From assembly GCA_024639165.1 (NCBI GenBank), contig JAHEIX010000002.1, positions 136,350 through 200,349 of the forward strand: 64,000 bases of DNA. Reading direction: 5' to 3'. The notes under the pieces were generated by a model that had not been told where the DNA came from, did not search any database, and was given only the letters and a program-made list of their open reading frames with translations. A program made the translations under genes and the position numbers. Below, piece after piece: positions 1-8,640 of this stretch. The stretch comes from UBA7446 sp024639165. GTDB taxonomy: Bacteria; Bacteroidota; Bacteroidia; Flavobacteriales; Flavobacteriaceae. Position 1 is the stretch's first letter. Each line of letters opens with the position of its first letter.

Positions 1-240
1 GCTTGTGGCAGGAACGGAATTGTAATCGGCGTGTAAGGGCCATGCTTGGGGGTTGTCACTTTTGGCAATCGGACGAGAATCGAAATATACGTAGTCTTCC
101 AAGCCCGCTGAGGTTCTTCCAAGTTCAACGACTTTAGCTCCTAATTCAATTAGGTAACCATAGCCTGAAATATAGAGGGCTGCTACTAATAGTACTAAAA
201 CAACAAGAAGTCTTTTTAAAAATGAGGCGAATTTTTTCAT
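1..240 (-). CDS. N-terminal fragment of a membrane-anchored protein, probably a serine hydrolase
   Basis: The minus strand opens with ATG at 240 and stays open to the window edge, giving 80 residues. Residues 1-9 are basic (MKKFASFLKR) and residues about 10-24 form one hydrophobic segment, so the product is anchored in or exported across the inner membrane. The following stretch, with YFDSRPIAKSDNPQAWPL near residues 54-71, reminds me of the N-terminus of flavobacterial class-C beta-lactamase-like serine hydrolases, but the catalytic SxxK lies outside the window, so that assignment is tentative. It sits 41 bases downstream of hemB in the same direction and may be the last gene of the hem operon, although an imperfect promoter-like TACTTTG lies in the gap. 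Confidence 0.55.
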   Translation of the reverse strand, partial: MKKFASFLKRLLVVLVLLVAALYISGYGYLIELGAKVVELGRTSAGLEDYVYFDSRPIAKSDNPQAWPLHADYNSVPATS

Positions 241-281
241 GGGTATTTTTCAGCAAAGTACAAAAATTTGTAGTTCTGCTT

Positions 282-1256
282 TTACAATAAGGATATGGCG
301 CGCTCTGCGTGATAGGAAACAATGATGGAAGCTCCTGCGCGCTTAAAGGCTACGAGCTGCTCCATCATTACACTGTCGTGGTCAAGCAATCCTTTTTCCG
401 CCGCGGCCTTTAGCATGGCGTACTCACCACTTACTTGATAAACAGCAATCGGGACCTGTACTTCATTGGCTAGGTCACGTACAATATCCAAATATGGCAT
501 CCCTGGTTTAACCATTACAATATCTGCACCTTCTTCAATATCGCGAATGGTTTCAGTAATGGCTTCTTTGCGATTTGCAAAATCCATTTGATAGGTTTTT
601 TTGTCGCTAAAACCCGGCGCAGAATCCAGCGCATCTCGGAAAGGACCATAAAAGGCAGAGGCGTATTTGGCGCTGTAGCTCATAATTGCAGTGTTTACAT
701 AGCCTGCTTTTTCAAGAGCTTGGCGTATGCTCAAAACCCGGCCGTCCATCATGTCGCTAGGAGCAAGCATATCGGCACCACATTCGGCGTGACTAAGCGC
801 CATTTTCGATAAGACCGCTACTGTTGCATCGTTCAGAATTTTATCCTCTTTCACAATACCATCGTGTCCAAAGCTAGAAAAAGGATCGAGGGCAACATCA
901 GTTGCAACAAGGAGTTCGGGAACCGCTTTTTTAATCGCACGAATGCTGCGCTGCATCAAGCCATCAGGGTTTAAAGCAGCAGCACCTGTATTGTCTTTTT
1001 GGGCATCATCAACCTTAACAAAAAGAAGGACTCCCTTTACCCCCAAATCATAAAGTCGTTTTGCCTCTGCCGTGGCAAGGTCAAGACTAAACCTATAATA
1101 GTCGGGCATTGACGGAATTTCTGTTTTGGTTTTAGAACCTTCCACAATGAACATGGGCACGATAAAATCATTAGCCGAAAGGCTAGTTTCACGCACCAAG
1201 TCTCTCATGGCAGCGCTTGCCCGCAAGCGTCGATTTCTATAAAGAGGATACATCAT
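282..1256 (-). CDS. hemB: Delta-aminolevulinic acid dehydratase (porphobilinogen synthase)
   Basis: This cytoplasmic enzyme condenses two 5-aminolevulinates to porphobilinogen in haem synthesis. The 324 residues match the family length. Both Schiff-base lysines are visible: K197 in MSYSAKYASAFYGPFRDA and K250 in VMVKPGMPYLD. The metal site at residues 120-133 reads DVALDPFSSFGHDG, the cysteine-free aspartate-rich version, so the enzyme should use magnesium rather than the catalytic zinc of the cysteine-type enzymes. It starts with two adjacent methionines (1256 or 1253). The gene follows hemF with a 3-base gap and is the last recognisable hem gene of the minus-strand operon. Confidence 0.97.
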   Translation of the reverse strand: MMYPLYRNRRLRASAAMRDLVRETSLSANDFIVPMFIVEGSKTKTEIPSMPDYYRFSLDLATAEAKRLYDLGVKGVLLFVKVDDAQKDNTGAAALNPDGLMQRSIRAIKKAVPELLVATDVALDPFSSFGHDGIVKEDKILNDATVAVLSKMALSHAECGADMLAPSDMMDGRVLSIRQALEKAGYVNTAIMSYSAKYASAFYGPFRDALDSAPGFSDKKTYQMDFANRKEAITETIRDIEEGADIVMVKPGMPYLDIVRDLANEVQVPIAVYQVSGEYAMLKAAAEKGLLDHDSVMMEQLVAFKRAGASIIVSYHAERAISLL

Positions 1257-1259
1257 AGT

Positions 1260-2162
1260 TTAGACCCAGTCTTTGGGCTTTTTTAGAACAGTTAATAATT
1301 TTGCTTCTTCCGAATCTTTTTCTGGCTGGTGGTCATATACCCACTGAACCGTTGGGGGCAAACTCATTAAGATGCTTTCTATACGCCCCTTGGTTTTGAG
1401 CCCAAACAAGGTCCCTTTGTCGTGGACAAGATTAAACTCAACATATCGCCCTCGTCTTACTTCTTGCCATTGACGTTGTGTTTTGGAAAAAGGGAGTGCT
1501 TTTCGCTTCTGAACAATGGGCAAATACGCAGCTAAAAAAGCATTGCCCATGTCTGTTACAAAAGCATACCACTTTTCTAAATTGTGGGTATCGTCAGGAC
1601 GACAATAGTCAAAAAACAAACCGCCTATCCCTCTTGCCTCATCGCGGTGATGATTCCAAAAATAGGCATCGCATTTTTGCTTGTAGTTCGTGTAAAAGTG
1701 TGCATCGTGCTTGTCACAAACCGATTTACACACTTGGTGAAAGTGGGTTGCGTCTTCTTCAAAAAGGTAATAGGGGGTTAGGTCTAAGCCTCCACCAAAC
1801 CATTGATCAACAATATTTTTATTTTCATCATAAAGCTCAAAGTATCTAAAGTTGGCATGTACCGTTGGCACCATGGGATTTTTGGGATGTAGGACTAAAC
1901 TAATACCACAAGCGAAGAAGTCACCATGTGAAACACCTAGTTGCTGTTGCATGGACTCGGGCAATTTGCCAAACACTTCAGAAATATTTACACCTCCTTT
2001 TTCAAACACAGCACCCTGCTCAATGACACGTGTTCTTCCGCCACCACCACCAGGGCGATGCCAAATATCTTCTTGAAATTGCGCCATGCCGTCTTCTTGT
2101 TCAAGACCAGCGGTTATGTTGTCTTGCAGGGTTTTTATATATGCAGTGAAATGGGATTTCAT
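1260..2162 (-). CDS. hemF: Oxygen-dependent coproporphyrinogen III oxidase
   Basis: HemF uses O2 to decarboxylate two propionates of coproporphyrinogen III to vinyls, giving protoporphyrinogen IX. The 300-residue length is normal. Family signatures are NPMVPTVHANFRYFE at about 95-109 and WFGGGLDLTPYY at 121-132, with the glycine-rich WHRPGGGGGRTRV at 34-46. It lies between hemE (11-base gap) and hemB (3-base gap). Choice of HemF implies aerobic haem synthesis; no oxygen-independent HemN is in this window. Confidence 0.97.
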   Translation of the reverse strand: MKSHFTAYIKTLQDNITAGLEQEDGMAQFQEDIWHRPGGGGGRTRVIEQGAVFEKGGVNISEVFGKLPESMQQQLGVSHGDFFACGISLVLHPKNPMVPTVHANFRYFELYDENKNIVDQWFGGGLDLTPYYLFEEDATHFHQVCKSVCDKHDAHFYTNYKQKCDAYFWNHHRDEARGIGGLFFDYCRPDDTHNLEKWYAFVTDMGNAFLAAYLPIVQKRKALPFSKTQRQWQEVRRGRYVEFNLVHDKGTLFGLKTKGRIESILMSLPPTVQWVYDHQPEKDSEEAKLLTVLKKPKDWV

Positions 2163-2173
2163 AACGTATCGAT

Positions 2174-3199
2174 TTAGGGGGTGTAGGATTTAATAGCATT
2201 GACAAATGCCTTGGCGTGGTCAACAGGAACATTGGGCAGTATGCCGTGACCTAAATTGGCAATGTAGTTTTGGGTGCCAAATTCGCTTACCATTTTGTGG
2301 GCCAGCCTTTCAATTTCGGGGATAGGTGATAATAAACGAGAGGGGTCAAAATTTCCTTGTAGCGGAATTTGCCCACCCGAAAGATAACGTGCATTGCGGG
2401 CAGAACACGTCCAATCTACGCCTAGGGCGTGAGCGCCAGAACGCGCCATAATTGGAAGCGCATACCAACAGCCTTTGGCAAATGCAATTACTTTGGTCTC
2501 GTCTTTAAGCGCATCAATAATCTGTTGCATGTATTGCCATGAAAAGGTTTGATAGTCTTCTTCACCTAACATGCCCCCCCAAGAATCGAAAAGTTGCACA
2601 GCGTCTACACCTGCACGAACTTTTGCTTTTAGATAGGCAATGGTAGTATCTGTAATTTTTTGAAGCAGCTCATGTGCCAAGGCGGGTTGAGAAAAGCAAA
2701 ATCCTTTGGCTATATCGAAATTTTTAGACCCTTGCCCTTGAACGGTATAACACAAAATGGTCCAAGGCGATCCAGCAAAACCAATCAAAGGAACCCTATC
2801 ATCCAACAATAGTTTAGTTTGCTTAATAGCCTCCATAACGTAGTGTAAACGATCTTCAACATCAGGCACGACTACTTTCGCTAGGTCTTCTGCGGTACGC
2901 ACGGGGTTTGGCAACCAAGGCCCAACACCGTCTTTCATTTCAACCGCGATATCCATGGCTTGTGGAATGACCAAAATATCAGAAAATAAGATAGCTGCGT
3001 CTGTTCCCACTTGATCAATAGGCATTACCGTAATTGCTGCTGCAAGCTCTGGCGTTTGGCAACGTGTAAAGAAATCATACTTCGCCTTTAGTTTCATAAA
3101 GTCAGGCAGATAACGCCCTGCTTGACGCATCATCCAAACGGGCGGTCTGTCTAGGGCTTCGCCTTCTAGTGCTCGTAAAAAAATATCGTTCTTAAGCAT
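2174..3199 (-). CDS. hemE: Uroporphyrinogen III decarboxylase
   Basis: HemE removes the four acetate carboxyls of uroporphyrinogen III to yield coproporphyrinogen III. The 341-residue protein carries the N-terminal signature PPVWMMRQAGRYLPDF (about 19-34) with substrate-binding R25 and R29, and the catalytic-type Asp at residue 74 in ILFSDILVIP. A second signature, the GFAGSPWTI region, is also present. Its ATG overlaps the hemD stop in the octamer ATGCTTAA, so translation is probably coupled to hemD. Confidence 0.97.
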   Translation of the reverse strand: MLKNDIFLRALEGEALDRPPVWMMRQAGRYLPDFMKLKAKYDFFTRCQTPELAAAITVMPIDQVGTDAAILFSDILVIPQAMDIAVEMKDGVGPWLPNPVRTAEDLAKVVVPDVEDRLHYVMEAIKQTKLLLDDRVPLIGFAGSPWTILCYTVQGQGSKNFDIAKGFCFSQPALAHELLQKITDTTIAYLKAKVRAGVDAVQLFDSWGGMLGEEDYQTFSWQYMQQIIDALKDETKVIAFAKGCWYALPIMARSGAHALGVDWTCSARNARYLSGGQIPLQGNFDPSRLLSPIPEIERLAHKMVSEFGTQNYIANLGHGILPNVPVDHAKAFVNAIKSYTP

Positions 3200-3863
3200 G
3201 CTGGTGTTTTTTTAGGCGTTGAATGGCTTTTGCCACCAGGGTTTTTATACTGGGGTTCTCCAAAACAATCAAGTCTTTTGGTTGCAGCGGGAGTGCTTTG
3301 GCAGTGGTTTTACCAATGCAAAAACAACTGCTGTTACCAATTGCGTTCATGTCTGTATAGCTTTCTACGCCACTAGGGCTGTAAAAAAGGACAGCGTCAG
3401 GCACAGCATTTATTTTTTTTACATTAAGCGTGGTTTCATAGACCACAATTTCTTTAAAATTGGCCTTCATTGCAGCCATTTTTTTTGCCAAAAGAGGCAA
3501 TCTTCGATTTCCACAAAAATGCAAAAAAGAGGCATTATGAGCCATTTTTTCAATAAAAACGACCAATTCTTCCATGTTTTTAGCTGTTTTTGTCGTTTTT
3601 ATACCATTTTTAAAAAGCAACGCTTTTGATTGTTCTCCCACACAAAGTACGTGTGCATTTGCTAAGGGGAATCCATTTTTTAATACCGTTTTCACAGCGT
3701 TTTTACTGCTGAAGATTATATAGTCTGTAAGAGCAGGGCTTTCAAAAGACAGGGGCTTGACCTGAATAGCATCGTATTCCATATAGGCGAGACCATTTTG
3801 AACGATACGCTCGCGCAAAACCACATCTAACTTTTTGGTCGATAAGATTAAGGGCTTATTCAT
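3192..3863 (-). CDS. hemD: Uroporphyrinogen-III synthase
   Basis: HemD cyclises hydroxymethylbilane with inversion of ring D to uroporphyrinogen III. The family is poorly conserved; the assignment rests on the 223-residue length, the two-lobed alpha/beta pattern (YIIFSSKNAV, LHFCGNRR, AVLFYSPSGVESY) and its position between hemC and hemE. It overlaps both neighbours by 8 bases: its start overlaps the hemC stop in ATGAATAA, and its stop overlaps the hemE start. The C-terminus (RLKKHQHA) is short and basic. Confidence 0.88.
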   Translation of the reverse strand: MNKPLILSTKKLDVVLRERIVQNGLAYMEYDAIQVKPLSFESPALTDYIIFSSKNAVKTVLKNGFPLANAHVLCVGEQSKALLFKNGIKTTKTAKNMEELVVFIEKMAHNASFLHFCGNRRLPLLAKKMAAMKANFKEIVVYETTLNVKKINAVPDAVLFYSPSGVESYTDMNAIGNSSCFCIGKTTAKALPLQPKDLIVLENPSIKTLVAKAIQRLKKHQHA

Positions 3864-4749
3864 CTAGCATTGCTTTAGCGCCACGTGATAAGAGTTCTTT
3901 GGCAGCAATAGAACCAATGTCATGGGCTTTTTCAACAGGCATGTACTGATTAAACACCAACTGTTGCTTCCCGTCTTTTTGTGTAATACTTCCAATGAAA
4001 TGAACTTGGCCATCTTTCATTTTTGCCAGAGCTCCGATAGGAGCCGTACAACCGCCCTCTAGCTCACGCAAGAAGATTCGTTCTTGTGCCACACAAAAGG
4101 CCGTTTCATCGTCATTTAATAGAGACAACGTTTCCATCAATTCTTTATTAGCGGCCAATGCAGTAACCAACAAAGCCCCTTGTGCGGGCGCTGGAACCAT
4201 CCAGTCTAAAACGGTATGCTGTTTGGGTAGCATTTCCAGACGCATCAGACCAGCTATGGCCATTATGGTGCCTTGACAGTCCAGGGTTTCTAATTTTTTT
4301 AGTCTCGTGGGAACATTTCCTCTGATGTCAATAGTACTGTGGTGTGGATATTTATGCAACCATTGCGCAGCACGTCGGAGACTGCTGGTTGCCACAATAC
4401 TTTTGATGTCTTCCCAAGCATCGTTTTTGGAAATAAAAACGTCAGCTACGGGACCACGTTTTGGAATAAATGCAGGAGCAATACCTTTTGGAAGTTGTGT
4501 TGGCACGTCTTTCATGCTGTGAACGGCAACATCTATTTGACCATCTAAAAGAGCGACATCCAATTCTTTGGTAAAAATTCCTTGCACCCCCATTTCATAT
4601 AGGGGCTTTTGTAACTCTTTATCTCCACTAGAAGAAATGGGCACGAGTTCGCTTCTAAGGCCAAGAGTCTCAAGCATGTGTTGTACTTGTCGAGCTTGCC
4701 AGAGTGCCAGCGCACTACCACGCGTTCCTATCCTGACAAGTTTATTCAT
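3856..4749 (-). CDS. hemC: Hydroxymethylbilane synthase (porphobilinogen deaminase)
   Basis: HemC polymerises four porphobilinogens into hydroxymethylbilane on a covalently bound dipyrromethane cofactor. In the 297 residues one sees the catalytic aspartate D81 in AVHSMKDVPTQLP, the arginine-rich pyrrole-binding TSSLRRAAQW, and the cofactor-bearing cysteine C234 in ELEGGCTAPIGA. Its start ATG overlaps the hemA stop in ATGAATAA. The gene sits second in the operon, immediately after the committed step. Confidence 0.97.
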   Translation of the reverse strand: MNKLVRIGTRGSALALWQARQVQHMLETLGLRSELVPISSSGDKELQKPLYEMGVQGIFTKELDVALLDGQIDVAVHSMKDVPTQLPKGIAPAFIPKRGPVADVFISKNDAWEDIKSIVATSSLRRAAQWLHKYPHHSTIDIRGNVPTRLKKLETLDCQGTIMAIAGLMRLEMLPKQHTVLDWMVPAPAQGALLVTALAANKELMETLSLLNDDETAFCVAQERIFLRELEGGCTAPIGALAKMKDGQVHFIGSITQKDGKQQLVFNQYMPVEKAHDIGSIAAKELLSRGAKAMLDE

Positions 4750-5977
4750 CGGCAGTTACATTGAATAGTGTTTTTAATGCCTTGACACTTTCACCAGCAT
4801 TTTCACTCGTGCGTAAGTACGTTGCCATTCTGTTGGTTAATTTTTGGATAAGACGATCTGAAACCGCTAAGGCACTATCAGTATCAAGGGAAGGGTTCTT
4901 TTTACGATGGGCTTCCAACTCTTGCAATTGGATGTCTTCCATCAGTTTTTTGACAGCGACAAGTGCAGGTGTAAACTTGCGTGTTTCGAGCCACTGATTA
5001 AATTCTTCTACAGATTGAGCAATGATTTCTTTAGCGTGTGGCACGTGCTTTTTTCGTTCTGTCAACGTTTTGTCCGACATTTTTGAGAGCTCGTCCAAGT
5101 GAAGTAGCGAAACGTTTGGAAGTTCCAGCACATTAGGATTCACGTTTTTGGGCATAGATAAGTCTAAAATGAGTAGTGGCTTATCGGTATGAATCAGCGA
5201 CTTAGCAATAGTAGGCTTCTCGGCACCAGTTGCTACAACAAGCACATCAGCTTTGCGTATTTCAACAGGAAGATCAGCGTAGTCTTTCACCTCTATATCA
5301 AATTTTCCTGCCAATTGTTCTGCCCGTTCGCGCGTTCGATTGATAAGTGTGATGCTGGTTTTTTTGGTATGCTTGACAAGATTTTCACAAGTGTTACGAC
5401 CAATTTTCCCCAATCCAAACAACACGATTTTTTTGTTGTCCAAGTCGGCAAAGGTGTCCAGGATGTAGCGCACAGAAACGTAGGAGACGGAAGTTGCCCC
5501 AGAAGATAATTCTGTTTCTGTTTTAATTCGTTTACTCGCGTTCAGTACTCCGTTAAACATGCGTTCCATATACGGGCTTAGCATATTACTTTTTTTAGAA
5601 ATCTTAAAACTCTTTTTAAGTTGTGAAATGATTTCAAAGTCCCCTAATATTTGACTGTCAAGGCCAGTTCCTACAAAGAATAAATGCGAAATAGCTTCGG
5701 CACCTTCATAGGTATTTCCCGCAATTTTGAAGTCTTGAACTGTTCCTTCTGAATGCTTGCAAAGCAATTCAACAAGTAGCTCGCAATTAGGCGTCTGGGC
5801 ATATAACTCAGTTCTGTTACATGTCGAGCTTAAGACCAAAGAATCAATTCCTTTACTTTTGGCATCATCCAATAAAAAGGGGATTGCTTTTGAAGTTATG
5901 CTAAAACGACCCCGTAGCGCCGCATCTGCTTTTTTATAACTAACACCAATACAATAGAAATTATCCCTTGTCGGCAT
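4742..5977 (-). CDS. hemA: Glutamyl-tRNA reductase
   Basis: HemA reduces glutamyl-tRNA(Glu) to glutamate-1-semialdehyde with NADPH, the first committed step of C5-pathway tetrapyrrole synthesis. The 411 residues contain the catalytic cysteine C53 in SSTCNRTELYA, the GLDSQILGD motif at 105-113 and the NADPH Rossmann glycine-rich loop VLFGLGKIGRN at about 185-195, then a helical dimerisation tail. It is the first gene of the minus-strand hem operon, with a -7 element 21 bases upstream. The partner hemL (semialdehyde aminomutase) is not in the window. Confidence 0.97.
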   Translation of the reverse strand: MPTRDNFYCIGVSYKKADAALRGRFSITSKAIPFLLDDAKSKGIDSLVLSSTCNRTELYAQTPNCELLVELLCKHSEGTVQDFKIAGNTYEGAEAISHLFFVGTGLDSQILGDFEIISQLKKSFKISKKSNMLSPYMERMFNGVLNASKRIKTETELSSGATSVSYVSVRYILDTFADLDNKKIVLFGLGKIGRNTCENLVKHTKKTSITLINRTRERAEQLAGKFDIEVKDYADLPVEIRKADVLVVATGAEKPTIAKSLIHTDKPLLILDLSMPKNVNPNVLELPNVSLLHLDELSKMSDKTLTERKKHVPHAKEIIAQSVEEFNQWLETRKFTPALVAVKKLMEDIQLQELEAHRKKNPSLDTDSALAVSDRLIQKLTNRMATYLRTSENAGESVKALKTLFNVTADE

Positions 5978-5998
5978 ATTTGATTTTTAGTTGCACAG

Positions 5999-6006
5999 CA
6001 AAAATA
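5999..6006 (-). promoter_or_regulatory. -7 promoter element of the hemA operon
   Basis: TATTTTTG on the minus strand matches the Bacteroidota consensus TAnnTTTG exactly and ends 21 bases before the hemA ATG. No well-spaced -33 TTG is obvious; the nearest TTG lies 14 bases upstream, shorter than usual. Confidence 0.5.
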
Positions 6007-6099
6007 ACGCACAGCCAAGACAAAAAATACCGCTAAAAGTACTTTTTCTAACGCTATTAGGGCTCGGCCGTTCACAGAGAAATTGCTATTTTTTCTTTG

Positions 6100-6107
6100 T
6101 ATGTTTG
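6100..6107 (+). promoter_or_regulatory. -7 promoter element of the araC-type gene
   Basis: TATGTTTG fits TAnnTTTG and lies about 28 bases before the chosen ATG at 6136. As on the divergent hemA side, a TTG occurs only 14 bases upstream (6083-6085). The two promoters are about 95 bases apart, so one regulator bound between them could act on both. Confidence 0.4.
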
Positions 6108-6135
6108 TTCCACAGAAGTAAAACAAAAGGAAGCA

Positions 6136-7023
6136 ATGAATACAGAAAATAACGCTTTACGTCCTGTTATTGACCAAACCATTGAGGCGGGTTTTGACGT
6201 CCTTACTTATGAAAACGGAACCGATAAAAAACAACACGTTGTTCGTCATGTTGATGCCAGTTTGATTCAATTTCATTTTTGTTTTCGCGGAAGCGCAACC
6301 TTTCATTTTAATGCACGAACCTACAGTCTTCCCATATTAGACGAACACGTTTTGCTGTTGTATAACCCTCAGCGTGAATTGCCCATGGAGCTAGATCTTG
6401 CCGTAAACACTCAGCTGGTCACGGTGCTTATTTCAATTAAAAAATTCCACAGCCTATTTTCGCAAGAGGCGGAACAAATCAGTTTCCTTTCGGACGAAAA
6501 CGTTGACAAAAAATACTATAAAGACCATGTTTTCACCCCTTCAATGGCTGTAGTGTTGAGTCAGGTTTTACAACACCAACCCAACGCTTTGATGAGTAGG
6601 CTTTACTTAAAAGGAAAGGTTTACGAGCTTTTGAGTCTGTACTTTAACCCTTCCGAAGCCACAGATATTGCCGAGTGTCCCTTTTTGGTTGATGAAGAAA
6701 ATGTGCGAAAAATTCGCAACGCTAAAAAAATCTTGCTTGAACGCATGGTAGATCCGCCAAGTTTGCCCGAATTGGCCGATGAAATAGGCCTAAGTTTAAA
6801 GAAATTGAAAGAAGGATTTAAGCAACTTTATGGCAGCACGGCCTTTCAATTTGTTTTGGACCACAAGATGAACCACGCGCGTCAACTATTGGGCACAGGC
6901 TCTTACAATGTGAATGAAGTAGCCAGTCAACTTGGCTACAGTAATTCAAGTCATTTTATTGAAGCCTTTAAAAAGAAGTTTGGCACAACACCAAAAAAAT
7001 ACCTTTTGTCTGTATCTTCGTAA
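6136..7023 (+). CDS. AraC-family transcriptional regulator, PchR-like
   Basis: A 295-residue DNA-binding regulator. The last ~100 residues hold the two helix-turn-helix motifs of the AraC/XylS family (LPELADEIGLSLKKLKEGFK, then VNEVASQLGYSNSSHFIEAF followed by FKKKFGTTPKKYL). The N-terminal half (IQFHFCFRGSATFHF and later LVTVLISIKKFHSLF) resembles the sensor half of PchR-type regulators that respond to ferri-siderophores; a haem or iron ligand is my inference. The start at 6136 is preferred over an in-frame ATG at 6097 because AAAGGAAG lies just before it. Divergent from hemA and 14 bases upstream of hemH, it is the likely local regulator of haem synthesis. Confidence 0.88.
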   Translation: MNTENNALRPVIDQTIEAGFDVLTYENGTDKKQHVVRHVDASLIQFHFCFRGSATFHFNARTYSLPILDEHVLLLYNPQRELPMELDLAVNTQLVTVLISIKKFHSLFSQEAEQISFLSDENVDKKYYKDHVFTPSMAVVLSQVLQHQPNALMSRLYLKGKVYELLSLYFNPSEATDIAECPFLVDEENVRKIRNAKKILLERMVDPPSLPELADEIGLSLKKLKEGFKQLYGSTAFQFVLDHKMNHARQLLGTGSYNVNEVASQLGYSNSSHFIEAFKKKFGTTPKKYLLSVSS

Positions 7024-7037
7024 CGAAAAATGTTGCT

Positions 7038-8057
7038 ATGAAAGGAGTTCTAATGGTGAATTTAGGTTCACCCAAAAGTCCTACCCCTGAGGACGTCAAG
7101 CCTTACTTGGAAGAGTTTTTAATGGATGAGCGCGTGATTGACGTACCCAAGTGGTTTCGTTCTTTTTTGGTCAAAGGGATTATTCTCAAAACCCGACCTA
7201 AAAAATCGGCAAAGGCCTATCAAAAAATTTGGTGGGACGAAGGTTCTCCACTAATTGTCTTATCGGAACGCTTACACAAAAAGGTTGCTCAAAAGACATC
7301 TGTACCCATTTCGCTTGCCATGCGATATGGTCAACCGTCTATAGCTTCAGGCTTGGAAGAACTACATCAAAAAGGGGTAGATGAGGTGCTGATTGTTCCC
7401 CTTTATCCGCAACACGCCATGGCTACTACAGAAACCATATTGGTTTTGGCAGAAGAAATCAGAGCTGCACAATATCCAAAAATGTCCTTTACACATTTGC
7501 CAGCATTTTATCATCATGCAGATTATATCAGAGTATTGTCACATTCTATTCAAGAATACCTTCAAGACAAACCGTGGGAACATTTGTTGTTTTCCTATCA
7601 TGGCATTCCAGAGCGACACATTCGCAAATCGGATATTACTAAATCGCATTGTAAGATTGATGGCAGCTGTTGTCAAACGCCATCCGATGCGCATGCCTAT
7701 TGCTACCGTCACCAATGTTATGAAACCACCAAACAGGTCGCGGAGTATCTCGAGCTGCGGCCAGGAAGCTTTTCAACTTCGTTTCAGTCTCGATTAGCAG
7801 GCGATAAGTGGCTGCGCCCTTATACAGATAAAACGGTTGAGCAATTTGCCAAAACCGGTACTAAGAAGTTGGCGGTTGTGACCCCTGCGTTTGTTTCGGA
7901 CTGCCTAGAAACGTTAGAGGAGATAGGCATGGAGGCCAAAGAAGATTTTGAAGAAAAGGGAGGAGAAGAAATGCATGTAGTTCCATGTATCAACGATCGT
8001 GACGATTGGGTAAATGTGCTCAGTCGCTGGATAGATGAGTGGGCAACAGCTTCTTAA
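7038..8057 (+). CDS. hemH: Ferrochelatase
   Basis: HemH inserts Fe2+ into protoporphyrin IX (or coproporphyrin III). The 339-residue protein has the active-site signature LLFSYHGIPERHI (183-195) with metal-binding H188, and the second acidic motif FVSDCLETLEEI (285-296). A cysteine cluster C205, C211, C212, C222, C227 (SHCKIDGSCCQ and YCYRHQC) follows the signature, as in flavobacterial ferrochelatases; a structural metal or Fe-S role is possible but not shown. It follows the AraC-type gene by 14 bases and overlaps the upstream-most reading of hemJ. Confidence 0.96.
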   Translation: MKGVLMVNLGSPKSPTPEDVKPYLEEFLMDERVIDVPKWFRSFLVKGIILKTRPKKSAKAYQKIWWDEGSPLIVLSERLHKKVAQKTSVPISLAMRYGQPSIASGLEELHQKGVDEVLIVPLYPQHAMATTETILVLAEEIRAAQYPKMSFTHLPAFYHHADYIRVLSHSIQEYLQDKPWEHLLFSYHGIPERHIRKSDITKSHCKIDGSCCQTPSDAHAYCYRHQCYETTKQVAEYLELRPGSFSTSFQSRLAGDKWLRPYTDKTVEQFAKTGTKKLAVVTPAFVSDCLETLEEIGMEAKEDFEEKGGEEMHVVPCINDRDDWVNVLSRWIDEWATAS

Positions 8058-8637
8058 TTTTGAAAAAGGCGTACCTTTAGAACAATACCAAAGCGTGGAT
8101 TATTATTTATACATAAAAGCACTTCATTTGATTTTTGTAATCACCTACTTTGCTGGGCTATTTTATATGCCACGGCTTATGGTATACATGGTTGAAGCTG
8201 CCGAACGCCCACAACCAGAGGCCGATATTATCATACCACAATTACAATTGATGATGCGACGCTTGTGGCAAATCATTACGGTTCCTTCTGCTATTTTAGG
8301 ACTAATTTTTGGGCTTTGGATGTTGTGGATAAACCCTTTTTTGCTGGGTAAATCCTGGATGTTGGTCAAGTTGGTATTTGTGGGGCTGTTGATTTTATAC
8401 CATATACAAACACATCGTTTTTACAAGGCATTTTTACAAAGGAATTGCAAGCGTAGTGCCAGCTTTTTTCGCATATGGAATGAAGGCGCAACACTTATTT
8501 TATTTGCTGTGATATTTTTGGCGATACTCAAAGATAGCATTCATTGGATTTTTGGGTTATTGGGGCTATTTGGCCTGACTTTTTTACTCATGCTCGGTAT
8601 TCGGGTATACAAACGTTATCGTAACAAAAACGGCTAG
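8035..8637 (+). CDS. hemJ: Protoporphyrinogen oxidase HemJ (UPF0093/CopD-like membrane protein)
   Basis: HemJ oxidises protoporphyrinogen IX to protoporphyrin IX in the inner membrane, the step otherwise done by HemG or HemY, neither of which is present. The signature YLYIKALHLIFVITYFAGLF carries the conserved His in helix 1, followed by MRRLWQIITVPS and KLVFVGLLILYHIQTHRF; five to six membrane segments are predictable. The ATG at 8035 overlaps hemH by 23 bases and adds a 20-residue extension not expected for the family; a GTG at 8095 giving VDYYLYIK would match better and I favour it. Context with hemH and the hem operon supports the role. Confidence 0.9.
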   Translation: MSGQQLLNFEKGVPLEQYQSVDYYLYIKALHLIFVITYFAGLFYMPRLMVYMVEAAERPQPEADIIIPQLQLMMRRLWQIITVPSAILGLIFGLWMLWINPFLLGKSWMLVKLVFVGLLILYHIQTHRFYKAFLQRNCKRSASFFRIWNEGATLILFAVIFLAILKDSIHWIFGLLGLFGLTFLLMLGIRVYKRYRNKNG

Positions 8638-8640
8638 CAT

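Noticed and set aside
5896..6126. 76-codon minus-strand reading across the hemA start and its promoter
   Set aside because: It overlaps the hemA start in another frame, covers the divergent promoters and has no family features; a shadow frame.
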